Source: CAYGVT01 sp964353355 (GTDB taxonomy: Archaea > Thermoplasmatota > DTKX01 > GCA-020343715). From it: 31,864 nt of DNA. The notes beneath the pieces are model-generated. The model saw only the letters and a list, made by a program, of their open reading frames with translations. It ran no database searches and was not told where the DNA came from. Positions 1 through 9,100 of the stretch are shown here, piece by piece. The position numbers and the translations under genes are program-made. The stretch lies in contig CAYGVT010000103.1 in assembly GCA_964353355.1 (NCBI GenBank), forward strand, positions 1 to 31,864, given 5' to 3'. The number at the start of each line of letters is the position of its first letter. Position 1 is the stretch's first letter.

Positions 1-113
1 GCCTCCTTACAGAGGAGTACCTCAGGAACGTCGTGCACAACGTCCGGAGGCTGTGCTATCTCATCTACCTCATCGATCTGAAGGTCCTACCGCGCATTCG
101 AGCCGCTGCCTGA
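1..113 (+). CDS. C-terminal fragment of an unidentified protein (cut by window edge)
   Basis: An open frame runs from the left edge to a TGA at 111-113 and encodes about 36 residues, ending in the basic, hydrophobic stretch RLCYLIYLIDLKVLPRIRAAA, less one residue at either end. It has no start in the window, so it can only be the tail of a longer gene. I do not recognise the family; a tail of this kind occurs in many proteins, including some transposases, but nothing here proves that. The 93 bases between it and the next gene hold a TATA-like box for that gene. Confidence is limited because a short open frame is weak evidence in GC-rich DNA. Confidence 0.4.
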   Translation, partial: LLTEEYLRNVVHNVRRLCYLIYLIDLKVLPRIRAAA

Positions 114-154
114 GTGTGCCAACCTATTTTGTCCCAAACCCAGAGGATGCAAAA

Positions 155-164
155 GCGTTAATAG
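155..164 (+). promoter_or_regulatory. TATA-like box for the 207-2888 gene
   Basis: The AT-rich stretch GTTAATAG lies in otherwise GC-rich DNA about 45 nt before the ATG at 207. A start of transcription about 26 nt downstream would give a leader of about 20 nt that contains the ribosome binding site GGGAGGT at 193-199. Inferred from spacing and composition only. Confidence 0.35.
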
Positions 165-206
165 ACCCTGGCACCATTGCTTGACCAGGACTGGGAGGTT
201 TCAAAG

Positions 207-2888
207 ATGGCAAGGTTGAAGGCTGTTGCGATAGTGCTCCTGCTCACGCTCTCCGCGCTCGCCGTCGTCGCCCCGGCGGCGTCGGCCGACCCCGCGCCGA
301 TGGCCGGGACCAAGCGCGTGGTGCTCGCGGAGCTGTTCACGGGCGCGTGGTGCGGCTACTGCCCCTTCGCGACCCAGGCCCTGCGGACGATGGAGTCGAA
401 CTACGAGCGCACCGAGGTCGTCATGCTCGCGTGGCACATCGGCGACATCCTGGAGATCTCCGATGGCTCCACGCGCGACGGTTGGTACGGCGTGACTGGA
501 TACCCCACCGCGTACTTCGACGGCGTCCTCGATGAGGTCGGGGGGAGCACAGGGACCTACAACGCCTACGTCAACGCCTACAACCAGCGCACTGCCAAGG
601 CCTCCGACTTCCGCATGACCGTCGAGGGCGGCATCAGCCCCACGGACGGCAAGGGGGACGTATGGATCAACATCACCTGCGTCCAGACGCCGATGCTCGC
701 CAACCTCAAGCTCCACACGGTCGTCTTCGAGGATGACTACGGCCCCTACAACGGGGGCAACGGCGAGACCGTCCACGACTTCGTCGCCAAGGAGATGATC
801 GAGGGCTCGGCCGGCACGACCATAACGGCCACGGCCGGCGACGTCAAGCGGTTCCACTACACCATCGACGGCTCCAGCTACGCCCAGGACTTCGACCAGC
901 TCGGCGTCATCGCCTTCGTGCAGTCGCACAACAGCAAAGAGGTGCTGCAGGCGGCCTACATCAACGCGCCGGTGCTGCCCAACGCGCCCCCGGTGGTCTC
1001 GCAGGGCCAGGCCTCCCCCCTGACGTGCACCGAGGACGACGAAGTCACCTTCAAGGTCTGGTACCGCGACCCGGACGACACCAAGAACAAGGGCCCCGGC
1101 GCCAAGAAGGTCCTCGTCCGCAACGGCACCGCGGCCGCGGTCGAGCACGACCTTGCGGTTGTGCCGAGCTCGGACCCGTGGACCGTTGGCAAGTGGCTCT
1201 CGTGGACCAGCAAGCTCCTCCCGGGCAGCTACACTTACAGGTTCAACGTCACCGACGGCGAGGACTGGGCCATCGGGGACGTGGACTGGAACGCGACGAC
1301 CGTCATCGTCCGGCAGAGGAACAAGATACCCGAGCTCATGGAGCACAGCTACGCCCCGTTCTCGGGCGACACCACGACCATGTTCCGGTTCGACGTCATG
1401 TACCGCGACCTTGACAACGAGGTCCCGACGGTCAGGACCATCACCATCGACGAGGTCGGGCACACGATGCTCACCGACACCACAGACGGGCCGTGGAACG
1501 ACTGGGTGACGTTCTACTACGAGACCACCCTCGGCGTCGGCGACATGCACAAGTTCTTCTTCACGTTCTCCGACGGCATCGACAGCGTGAGGTTCCCCGC
1601 GGCCACCGCGACGCCCAACTGGGCCCGCGGCCCAGAGGTGCTCCCGCCGAACTTCGCGCCCACGCTCACGGGCGAGCATTTCACCCCCGCCACGGGCACG
1701 CGGGCGACCGAGTTCACCTTCACCGTCACCTACACCGACGGCGAGGACGACCGGGCGACCATCTCCACGCTCTACATCGACGACGAGCCGGAGTTCATGA
1801 TGCCCACGGGCACGAACTTCAAGTACGGCGTGCTGTACAGGTTCGACGACAAGCTGTCCATCGGCTCGCACATGTACTACTTCGTCTTCTCGGACGGCAA
1901 GCACGAGGTGCGCTACCCAACGGCTGGCGCCTTCGACGGCCCGACGGTCACGAACCTCGCCCCGGAGGCGGTCATCAACGCGCCAAAGGACGGCACCCGA
2001 TACACTCCCACCGACTACGTGCCCTTCAGCGGCCTCGACAGCACGGACCCCGAGAACGACGTGCTCACGTACAAGTGGGAGTCGGACCTCGACGGGGACC
2101 TGAGCGGTGATTCCGACTTCGACGCACGCCTCAGCGAGGGCATGCACACCATCACCCTGACGGTGACGGACGTCTTCGACGCGGTCGCCACGGCCTCCAT
2201 AAAGCTCGACGTCAGGCCCTACCTCCCCCACCTGTTCATCAAGGACATCGCGACCACCGTCAACGCGCCCGTCGAGAAGGACGTGGTGCGCATCATCGCC
2301 ACCGTCGGCAACGACGGGGAGGCGCGCGCGAACGCGGCCGACGTGAGCATCCTCATCGACGGCGCCGAGGTCTACACGGACACGGTCTCCGTGGACATCG
2401 ACGGCGAGCGCGAGGTCTCGTTCCCCTGGACCTGCACGGCCGGGGAGCACACCATCGGCGCCGAGTCCGGCAAGGCGAAGCTCGAGCTCACCGTCGTCGT
2501 CCAGGCCAACGCCCCGCCCTCGGTCGAGGGCTACATCTACAACCCCGTCCCGGGGCAGACGGTCTACAGGCCCAACGCGGAGGTCTACTTCAAGGTCAAC
2601 GTGACCGACGCCAACAAAGACGCGATGACCTTCGAGTGGGACTTCGGCGACGGCACGCCGGTGAGCAACCAGCGCGAGCCCAGCCACGTCTACACGCTGG
2701 CGGGTCCCTACACGGTGACCGTCAAGGTGACGGACGCCAGGGGCGGCATCACGACATACACGATACCGGTCGTCATCGAGAAGGCCCCGACCAAGGAATC
2801 CCCGGGCCTGGGCGCAGCGTGCGCGATGGCGGCCCTGGCCGCGATGGCCGCCGTCGCGGCGGTGACCTCGAGGAGGCGCCGCGAGTAG
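207..2888 (+). CDS. Secreted thioredoxin-like (Omp28-type) protein with PKD and CARDB domains, membrane-anchored
   Basis: An 893-aa predicted cell-surface protein. Residues 1-27 form a signal peptide (MARLK, then a long Leu/Ala/Val core ending ASA). Residues 38-250 look like a thioredoxin-fold domain of the Omp28-related type: the redox motif WCGYCP gives C49 and C52, and the GYP at 98-100 supplies the usual cis-proline. After it come three Ig/PKD-like modules, a PKD-like module at about 588-670, a CARDB-like module at about 676-768 and a clear PKD domain at about 772-860 (WDFGDG). The tail SPGLGA, a hydrophobic helix and SRRRRE resembles a PGF-CTERM type sorting and anchoring signal. I chose the ATG at 207 over a TTG at 177 because GGGAGGT lies just upstream and the signal peptide then starts at residue 1. 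The gene converges on taw2, with only four bases between stops. The redox role is inferred; substrates are unknown. Confidence 0.85.
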   Translation: MARLKAVAIVLLLTLSALAVVAPAASADPAPMAGTKRVVLAELFTGAWCGYCPFATQALRTMESNYERTEVVMLAWHIGDILEISDGSTRDGWYGVTGYPTAYFDGVLDEVGGSTGTYNAYVNAYNQRTAKASDFRMTVEGGISPTDGKGDVWINITCVQTPMLANLKLHTVVFEDDYGPYNGGNGETVHDFVAKEMIEGSAGTTITATAGDVKRFHYTIDGSSYAQDFDQLGVIAFVQSHNSKEVLQAAYINAPVLPNAPPVVSQGQASPLTCTEDDEVTFKVWYRDPDDTKNKGPGAKKVLVRNGTAAAVEHDLAVVPSSDPWTVGKWLSWTSKLLPGSYTYRFNVTDGEDWAIGDVDWNATTVIVRQRNKIPELMEHSYAPFSGDTTTMFRFDVMYRDLDNEVPTVRTITIDEVGHTMLTDTTDGPWNDWVTFYYETTLGVGDMHKFFFTFSDGIDSVRFPAATATPNWARGPEVLPPNFAPTLTGEHFTPATGTRATEFTFTVTYTDGEDDRATISTLYIDDEPEFMMPTGTNFKYGVLYRFDDKLSIGSHMYYFVFSDGKHEVRYPTAGAFDGPTVTNLAPEAVINAPKDGTRYTPTDYVPFSGLDSTDPENDVLTYKWESDLDGDLSGDSDFDARLSEGMHTITLTVTDVFDAVATASIKLDVRPYLPHLFIKDIATTVNAPVEKDVVRIIATVGNDGEARANAADVSILIDGAEVYTDTVSVDIDGEREVSFPWTCTAGEHTIGAESGKAKLELTVVVQANAPPSVEGYIYNPVPGQTVYRPNAEVYFKVNVTDANKDAMTFEWDFGDGTPVSNQREPSHVYTLAGPYTVTVKVTDARGGITTYTIPVVIEKAPTKESPGLGAACAMAALAAMAAVAAVTSRRRRE

Positions 2889-2892
2889 GCCC

Positions 2893-3939
2893 TCACCGGA
2901 CATCCACGTCCAGCACCGCGTGGACCACTCCCGGGGCGAAGGACTTGACCTCGCGCCATCCCAGCAGCCGCGCCACCCTCCCGGCCGCGCCCGCGGCCGC
3001 CTCGACGGAGGCCAGGGGCCGCGACGGCACGGCCTCCTCGACCCACTTGTCGTGCAGGTGCACGGCCCCCCCGCCGGGTGCGAGGGCCTCCATCGCCACC
3101 GGCAGGAACGCCTCCGTGCCCCCGACGTAGCCCATGACGACGCGGTCTGCCACGCCCCTGGGCGCGACCTCGCGGCAGTCGCCCAGCAGCGGCCCCACGA
3201 CGCCCCCGACGTGGTTGCGCCGCACGTTGCGCACGAGCCACCCGTGCGCCTCCGGATCGATCTCGCACGCGTGCACGCGGCGGGGTGCGCCGAGGACCGC
3301 CATGGGCAGCGAGAAGTAGCCGATGCCCGCGAACATGTCCACGACCGTCTCCCCCCTGCCCACGGCCCGGCCCATGCGCAGCCGCTCCTCCACGTTGCCC
3401 TTGGAGAACATCTGGCGCGCCGCGTCGAACTCGTATCCCACCCCGTGCTCGCGGTGCACGGTCACGGTGCCCTCCCCCCAGACCAGGCGGACGGAGGGCC
3501 GGCGCTCGACGCCCTCCACCCCCCCGACCTCGCGCAGCACCGTCCCGACGCGCAGCACCCTGGCGTAGAGGGACGCGGCCTCGCGCTCGCGGCCGTCCAA
3601 CCCCCCCGGCAGCCTCAGGACGAGCACGCGGCCCAGCCGCTCCCACCTGTCCGGGAGGAGCGCGACCTCCCCGGGCGCCCACCCCGCGCCCCGCGCGAGT
3701 GCGACTACCTCCGCGTGGGGGGTCGTGCGCTGCGCCCGTCCCGGCAGCTCCCCGTCCGCGACCTCGCCGAGGTCGTGCGCGATGCCCGCGAGGGCTCTCG
3801 CGGGGGGCTCGGAGACGAGGGGGATGAGACCGTCCGGGCCGCGCTCGATGACCCTCCGGCCGCGCTCGACGACGCCGGCCGCGAGCAGCCGGCGCAGAGC
3901 CTCGTCGACGTCATGGCGGCGCACCCTGACCACGCGCAT
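2893..3939 (-). CDS. taw2: tRNA wyosine-pathway aminocarboxypropyltransferase Taw2 (TYW2-like)
   Basis: A 348-aa class I SAM-dependent enzyme of the Trm5/TYW2 family. The family transfers the 3-amino-3-carboxypropyl group of SAM (Taw2) or a methyl group (Trm5) to G37 derivatives of tRNA-Phe. Visible motifs are the N-terminal LLPDRWERLGRVLVLRLP at about 94-111, the FSKGNVEERLRM segment at 178-189, the SAM-binding DMFAGIGYFSLP at 201-212, and CEIDPEA at 225-231. At the position where Trm5 has NLP or NPP, this protein has VVMGYVGGTE (267-276), which is the Taw2 form, so I call Taw2 rather than Trm5. The start is the ATG at 3939; longer minus-strand frames reaching into pyrB are shadows. It diverges from pyrB with 48 bases between start codons. 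An archaeal promoter for it may lie inside the start of pyrB. Confidence 0.88.
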   Translation of the reverse strand: MRVVRVRRHDVDEALRRLLAAGVVERGRRVIERGPDGLIPLVSEPPARALAGIAHDLGEVADGELPGRAQRTTPHAEVVALARGAGWAPGEVALLPDRWERLGRVLVLRLPGGLDGREREAASLYARVLRVGTVLREVGGVEGVERRPSVRLVWGEGTVTVHREHGVGYEFDAARQMFSKGNVEERLRMGRAVGRGETVVDMFAGIGYFSLPMAVLGAPRRVHACEIDPEAHGWLVRNVRRNHVGGVVGPLLGDCREVAPRGVADRVVMGYVGGTEAFLPVAMEALAPGGGAVHLHDKWVEEAVPSRPLASVEAAAGAAGRVARLLGWREVKSFAPGVVHAVLDVDVR

Positions 3940-3945
3940 GATAAC

Positions 3946-3955
3946 CCTTATCTCC
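3946..3955 (+). promoter_or_regulatory. TATA-like box for pyrB
   Basis: CCCTTATCTC lies about 38 nt before the pyrB ATG at 3988. Transcription about 26 nt downstream would begin near 3977, right at the GAGGGAGG ribosome binding site at 3977-3984. Inferred from position. Confidence 0.4.
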
Positions 3956-3987
3956 CGCCATCCCATTGAGGGTTTCGAGGGAGGCCA

Positions 3988-4929
3988 ATGGAGTTCAAGG
4001 GTAGGGATATAATCAATATAAACGACCTCACCGTGGAGGAGATCACCTACATCCTGGACGTCGCGGAGAAGATGCTGGGCGCCGCCCGAGGCGAGCAGGC
4101 GGTGGAGCTCACCCCCAACAAGATCCTCGCCATGCTCTTCTACGAGCCCTCGACCCGCACGATGCTCAGCTTCGAGACCGCGATGAAGCGCCTCGGCGGG
4201 AAGGTCATCGGCTTCTCTGACGTGGGCGCGACGTCGGTCGCCAAGGGCGAGACGCTCGCGGACACCATCAAGATGGTCGAGGCCTACTCCGATGTGATCG
4301 TCCTGCGCCACAACAAGGAGGGCGCGGCCGCGCTCGCGGCCGAGTTCTCGGAGCGGCCCGTCATCAACGCGGGCGACGGCGCGGGCCAGCACCCGACCCA
4401 GACCCTCCTCGACCTCTACACCATCCGCGCCGAGCTGGGCCACATCCGCAACATGAACGTCGCCCTGTGCGGCGACCTCAAGTACGGGCGCACGGTCCAC
4501 TCCCTCGCCTACGCCCTGGCCAAGTTCGGCGCGCGGCTGCAGTTCGTCGCCCCCCCGTCGCTCCAGATGCCCCCGGAGGTCGTGAACCACCTCGAGAAGC
4601 GCAACACCCCCTTCCAGCCGCAGAAGGACTTCGCGGACGTCATCGGCGACGTGGACGTGCTCTACGTCACGCGCATCCAGAAGGAGCGGTTCCCGGACAT
4701 CGAGGAGTACAACCGGGTCGCGGGCGCCTTCCGCCTCACCGCGGAGGCGCTGGCCGGCGCCAAGGAGGGCATGATAGTCATGCACCCGCTCCCGCGCGTG
4801 GACGAGATATCGCCCGACGTGGACGCTACGCCGCACGCGCGCTACTTCCAGCAGGCGTTCAACGGCGTGCCGGTGCGCATGGCGCTGCTCTCCCTCGTCC
4901 TGGGCGCGGACCTGGAGGTGCTCGGATGA
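3988..4929 (+). CDS. pyrB: Aspartate carbamoyltransferase, catalytic chain
   Basis: Carbamoyl phosphate plus L-aspartate gives N-carbamoyl-L-aspartate, the committed step of pyrimidine synthesis in the cytoplasm. The 313-aa length fits the family. The carbamoyl-phosphate loop EPSTRTMLSFE has S55-T56-R57-T58; the mobile loop carries S83 and K86 (SVAKGET); HPTQ is at 135-138; and HPLPRVDEI near the C-terminus supplies aspartate-domain residues. The ATG at 3988 follows GAGGGAGG at 3977-3984. The stop codon overlaps the pyrI start as ATGA, so translation of the two chains is probably coupled, as expected for subunits of one holoenzyme. An AT-rich run at codons 6-12 is unusual for this genome and may double as a promoter for the divergent taw2. 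Confidence 0.98.
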   Translation: MEFKGRDIININDLTVEEITYILDVAEKMLGAARGEQAVELTPNKILAMLFYEPSTRTMLSFETAMKRLGGKVIGFSDVGATSVAKGETLADTIKMVEAYSDVIVLRHNKEGAAALAAEFSERPVINAGDGAGQHPTQTLLDLYTIRAELGHIRNMNVALCGDLKYGRTVHSLAYALAKFGARLQFVAPPSLQMPPEVVNHLEKRNTPFQPQKDFADVIGDVDVLYVTRIQKERFPDIEEYNRVAGAFRLTAEALAGAKEGMIVMHPLPRVDEISPDVDATPHARYFQQAFNGVPVRMALLSLVLGADLEVLG

Positions 4930-5384
4930 AGCAGCTCAAGATCTCCGCCATCCACAACGGCACCGTCATCGACCACATCACGGCGGGCATGGCGCTCAAG
5001 GTGCTGCACATCCTGGGCATCGACCAGGAGCCCCCCACATCGACGGTGTCGGTCATCATGCACGTCGGCAGCCGCACCTACGGGCACAAGGACATCGTCA
5101 AGATCGAGGACCGCGAGCTCAAGAAGCAGGAGGTCAACCGCATCAGCCTGCTCGCCCCGCACGCGACCATCAACATCATCCGCGAGGGCGAGGTGGTGGA
5201 GAAGCACCACGTGCGCCCCCCGCGCGAGGTCGTGGGCCTGGTCAAGTGCGCGAACCTCAACTGCATCACCAACGGGCGCGAGCCCGTGAAGACGCGCTAC
5301 AGGGTGCTCCGGCGCGAGCCCATCATCCTCAAGTGCGCCTACTGCGGCCGCGAGCAGGACGTGGCCGTGGAGAGGCTGAAGTAG
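4926..5384 (+). CDS. pyrI: Aspartate carbamoyltransferase, regulatory chain
   Basis: The 152-aa regulatory subunit that binds allosteric nucleotides and joins catalytic trimers. The N-terminal allosteric domain (KISAIHNGTVIDHI, then KVLHILGI) is intact, and the C-terminal zinc site has C108, C113, C137 and C140 in the expected CX4C and CX2C arrangement. The start ATG at 4926 overlaps the pyrB stop (ATGA), giving a two-gene operon. Presence of pyrI implies a feedback-regulated holoenzyme, by analogy with characterised enterobacterial and archaeal enzymes. No candidate third gene follows in the operon: a 116-bp gap with its own promoter separates it from the MNT gene. Confidence 0.98.
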   Translation: MKQLKISAIHNGTVIDHITAGMALKVLHILGIDQEPPTSTVSVIMHVGSRTYGHKDIVKIEDRELKKQEVNRISLLAPHATINIIREGEVVEKHHVRPPREVVGLVKCANLNCITNGREPVKTRYRVLRREPIILKCAYCGREQDVAVERLK

Positions 5385-5442
5385 GTGCTTTTCCGGGACC
5401 CGCGAGTGGCCCCGGTGTCGGATGCCAAATGCAGGGCAATGA

Positions 5443-5452
5443 TTTTATTATA
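5443..5452 (+). promoter_or_regulatory. TATA box for the MNT/HEPN pair
   Basis: TTTTATTATA is a good archaeal TATA sequence standing out in GC-rich DNA. Transcription about 26 nt downstream would begin near 5475, giving a leader of about 25 nt to the ATG at 5501 and leaving out the earlier in-frame ATG at 5468. This supports the shorter start of the antitoxin gene. Confidence 0.55.
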
Positions 5453-5500
5453 GCTGGCCACAGTTACATGCCGCTTGGCTATGCTGGAAGTGGCAGACGC

Positions 5501-5785
5501 ATGAACGCGATAGGACGACTGAGGGAGAACAGGGCTGAGCTGTTCACCCGGTTCGGCCTCAAGAGTCTGGGCATTTTCGGCTCGATGGCGAGGGGTGATG
5601 CGGGGCCCAAGAGCGATGTCGATGTGCTCGTGGCCTTCGAGCATGGCCGCAAGACGTTCGAGAACTTCATCGACCTCAAGCTCTTCCTCGAGGACCTGCT
5701 CGGCAGGGAGGTCGACCTTGTGACGGTCGATTACATGAGACCCCGTGTCAAGAGGCGGATTCTAGGGGAGGTCGTGTATGTCTAA
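5501..5785 (+). CDS. MntA-like minimal nucleotidyltransferase antitoxin
   Basis: A 94-aa protein of the minimal nucleotidyltransferase fold (Pol beta superfamily). The signature GSX10DXD is complete: G27-S28, ten residues (MARGDAGPKS), then D39-V-D41, with a third acidic residue probably D72 in EVDLVTVDYM. Characterised MntA proteins AMPylate a Tyr of their HepT partner and so neutralise it (type VII toxin-antitoxin). The gene overlaps the HEPN gene by 8 bp, the usual arrangement. An in-frame ATG at 5468 would add 11 residues, but the TATA box at 5443 favours 5501. Third-position GC is lower than in pyrB-pyrI, consistent with acquisition by transfer. Confidence 0.85.
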   Translation: MNAIGRLRENRAELFTRFGLKSLGIFGSMARGDAGPKSDVDVLVAFEHGRKTFENFIDLKLFLEDLLGREVDLVTVDYMRPRVKRRILGEVVYV

Positions 5786-6104
5786 GGACCCCGAGCTACT
5801 CATCGAGGACATCCTCATGGCGATAGATCGGGTCAAGCGGTACTTGGGACGACGTACCAAGAAGACACTCCTCAGCGATGAGATGCGCATCGATGCGATT
5901 CTGCGCAACCTCACGATAATCGGTGAGGCAGCGTCCCGTCTCCCGGAGAGCGCTAGGGATGAGTTCAGTGGAGTGGACTGGAGACGCATAATCGCCTTCA
6001 GGAATGTCCTCATCCACGGTCACAACGGTATCGACATGGACGTGGTCTGGGTGGTGGTGAAGGAGAGGTTGCCCGAGCTCGAGGCGGCGTTAAGGCACAA
6101 GTGA
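5778..6104 (+). CDS. HepT-like HEPN ribonuclease toxin (DUF86)
   Basis: A 108-aa HEPN-domain protein of the DUF86/HepT family, which are RNases inhibited by MntA partners. The helical body is followed by the catalytic segment RNVLIHGHNGIDMDVVW with R75 and H80 (RX4H). In characterised HepT the motif is RX4HXY and the Tyr is the AMPylation target; here that position is H82 (codon CAC, one base from TAC). The RNase pair R/H is kept, so the toxin may be active while its control by MntA is altered. Several other DUF86 proteins vary at this site, so the change may not be unique. The gene converges on the 1382-aa surface protein with 28 bases between stops. Confidence 0.85.
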   Translation: MSKDPELLIEDILMAIDRVKRYLGRRTKKTLLSDEMRIDAILRNLTIIGEAASRLPESARDEFSGVDWRRIIAFRNVLIHGHNGIDMDVVWVVVKERLPELEAALRHK

Positions 6105-6132
6105 GGCCTCTAAGGGAGCCGGTTCGTGCAGT

Positions 6133-9100
6133 TTAGCCACCATTCCCCTCGGCATCTCCCTTCCTCTTCCTCCGCCTCATCGCCACCACGGCGAGGACCA
6201 CCACGACCACCACTGCCGCGATGACGACCGCGAGCAGCAGCGGCAGCATGCTCGCCTCCACCGTCACCGTGAACGTCTCCGAGGCCGTGTTGCCCTCGGC
6301 GTCGTGGACCGTGAGCGTGACCGTGTGGTCGCCCGCGTCCTTGAACGCATAGCTCGCGGTCATGCCCTCGAGCGTCATGTCCCTGCCGCCGTCGCGGAAG
6401 GTCCACACCCACCGCGTGATGCCCACGTTGTCAGTCGAGCCGGAGCCGTCGAGCCGCGCCCGGTCCCCTGATTTGATGGTGATGTGACCCGGCGGACTGG
6501 CCGTCGGCGCCACAATGTCCCTCACGCGCACGAGCAGCACCGTGGCATTGGTGTTACCCTCCGCGTCCGTGACCGTGAGCGTGATGTTGTAGTAGCCCGG
6601 CAGCTCGAACGTGTACCTCTGGAGCCTACCTGCGAGCTTGATGGGGGCGCCCTGGTCGAAGAACGTCCACTTCCACTCGTCGACGCCCACGTTGTCGATC
6701 GAGGCCGAGCCGTTGAGGGTGACCTCGTGCATCTGGTTGACCGTGAGATCGAGGCCGGCGTCGGCGACGGGCACCGTGATGTCCTTGACGGTCACCGTGA
6801 GCGCATCGGTCGCGAGGTTGCCTGCCGCGTCGGCGACGGTCAGGTTCACGGTGTAGGTGCCCGCATCGTCGAAGACGTGGCTGGCCGTCGGGCCATTCAG
6901 GATCACCTGGCCACCCGGGTACGTGATTGTCCAGGTCCACGAGACCACCCCGACGTTGTCCACGGAACCCCTGGCGTCGAACTGGGCCGACTGATGCTGG
7001 TCTACGTGGACGTCGCCGCCGGTCATGGCCACGGGCGGCTCGATGTCGCGCACCGTCACCGTGAGAGTGTCGGTGGCCTCGTTGCCCATGGCGTCCTTGA
7101 CGGTGAGCGTGATATCGTACACGCCCGCGTCGGCGAGCGTGACGTCGCTGAGCAGCCCGGTCAGGGTCCTCAAGGTGTCGCCGATGGTGAGGGTCCACGT
7201 GGCCTCCGCGATGCCCACGTTGTCGGTGGACGGGCGGCCGTCGAGGACGACGGTGTCGCCCTGGTCCACGACCACGTCGTCGCCCGCGCGCGCGACGGGC
7301 GGGTCGACGTCCGCGACGATGACGGTCGTCGAGTCCGTCGCGGAGAGCCCGCGCTCGTCGCGCACGGTGAGCGTCACCGTGTACCGGCCAGCGTCATCGA
7401 AGAGGAATGTCGGCGAGGGCCCGTAGAGGGATATTGGCAGCCCCACGTAAATGAAGGCCCAGGTCCAGTTGACGATGCCCACGTTGTCCGAGCTGCCCGT
7501 GCCGTCGAACGCCCCCAGCTCGTGCTGCCTCAGATCGATGTTGGGGCCGGCCTCCGCGACGGGCCCCGTGATGTCGATGATGTGGATGCGCGTCGCATCC
7601 GTCGTCCACAGGCCTGCGGCGTCGGTCACGTTGAGCGTGACGTCGTACATCCCCGCCTCGTCGAACAGGAAGGACGGGGACTGCACGGGCAGGACCTGCT
7701 GGGTGCCGTTGTAGAGGAATGTCCACCTGTAGCCCACGATGCCAACGTTGTCCCGCGAGCGCGACGAATCGAAGGTGACCCACGTGTGCTGGTCGATGGT
7801 GAGGTCGCTGCCCGCGCTCGCGAAGGGCGGCGTGATGTCGCGCACGGTGACGTTGAGCTCGTCGGTGGCGGTGTGCGCCCCGACGTCCCTGACCGCCAGG
7901 GTCACCGTGTACCTGCCCGCCTCGTGGAACGTGAAGTTCGCGTACGGTCCGAAGAGCATGATGTTGGAGCCGTTGTAGGGGAACGCCCACGTGAAGTTGA
8001 CGACGCCCAGGTTGTCCGAGGACCGCGAGCCGTTGAGCTCCACGGTCTGGTGCTGGTCGATGGTGACGTCGTCGCCCGCGACCGCGGTGGGGGCGACCGA
8101 ATCCATGATGAGCCGGACCAGGAAGCCGTCGGCCGCGCCCTCGTTGCCGGACTGGTAGGCGTCCGCGGTCACGGGGAGGTCCGTGGACGCCGCCATGCCC
8201 GCGGCCCAGACGTGGTACCTCCCCGACGTCGCGACGGAGCTCACCGAGTCCCCGCCGGAGCCGCCGAGGTAGGTCGAGTACTCGAGCTCCTCGAGGTCCG
8301 CGGAGAGCTTCGAGACCGCCCCATCATACTCGCCCTGGAAGAGGGTCTGTGCCGCGCCGCTCGTCGTCGGGAAGTCGACCGAGTAGGTCTGCCCGCACAC
8401 GACGGGCTTGCCATCGGGGTCCAGGGAGAGCCGGCCTCCGTAATCGGAATCGCGGCCTCCGAGCAGCGTCGACGCGAGGAGCGAGGAGCCGTCCGCCGAG
8501 AGGTGGGTGACGAAGAGGTCCTCGAGGTCGCCATCGAGCGAGGTCTGGTAGGCCCTGGGCGACGTGGGGAAGTCCCTCGAGTCCGTGTAGCCCATCACCC
8601 AGGCCCGCTCGTCGATGTCTAGCGTGATGCCCTCGCCGCTCTGATAGCTCGACCCGCCCAGGTACGTGGAGTATGCCAGGGACGAGCCGTCCTTGGAGAG
8701 CTTCGTGACGTAGGCCGAAACGGACCCCGACATAGCGGTCGAGTAGGCGGAGGCGGTCGTCGGAAAGTCGTACGACCCCGTGTAGCCGGTGATGTAGGCG
8801 AAGCCCCCGTCGTCGACAGCGATGCCGTGGCCCTCCTCGTCGTCGGTCCCGCCCAGGTACGTCGAGTAGGCGAACGCGTCCCCCGCCGCGCTCAACTTGA
8901 CGGCGAACGCGTCGCCGGCGCCCTCCTGGAACTGCTCCTGGAACGCGCCCGTGGTCACTGGCATGGTGTAGGAGCCCGTGCCGCCCGTCGCGTAGAGGCA
9001 GGCCTTGCCATCGACGGCGACGGAGATGACGTAGTCGTACTCCTCACCGCCGAAGTAGGTGGAGTAGAGGAGGTCCGTGCCCGCGTTGTCCATCTTGCAC

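Noticed and set aside
177..206. TTG start for the thioredoxin/PKD protein
   Set aside because: It would put ten acidic/polar residues before the signal peptide and lacks the ribosome binding site that serves the ATG at 207.
201..2903. A 900-aa minus-strand frame opposite the thioredoxin/PKD gene
   Set aside because: It is Arg/Asp/Gly/Val-rich with no domain, and is the mirror of the GC-rich true gene with its clear signal peptide, CxxC and PKD motifs.
2893..4836. The minus-strand frame of taw2 extended back to 4836 through pyrB
   Set aside because: The added 299 residues match nothing and lie opposite pyrB. The Taw2 family begins at the ATG at 3939.
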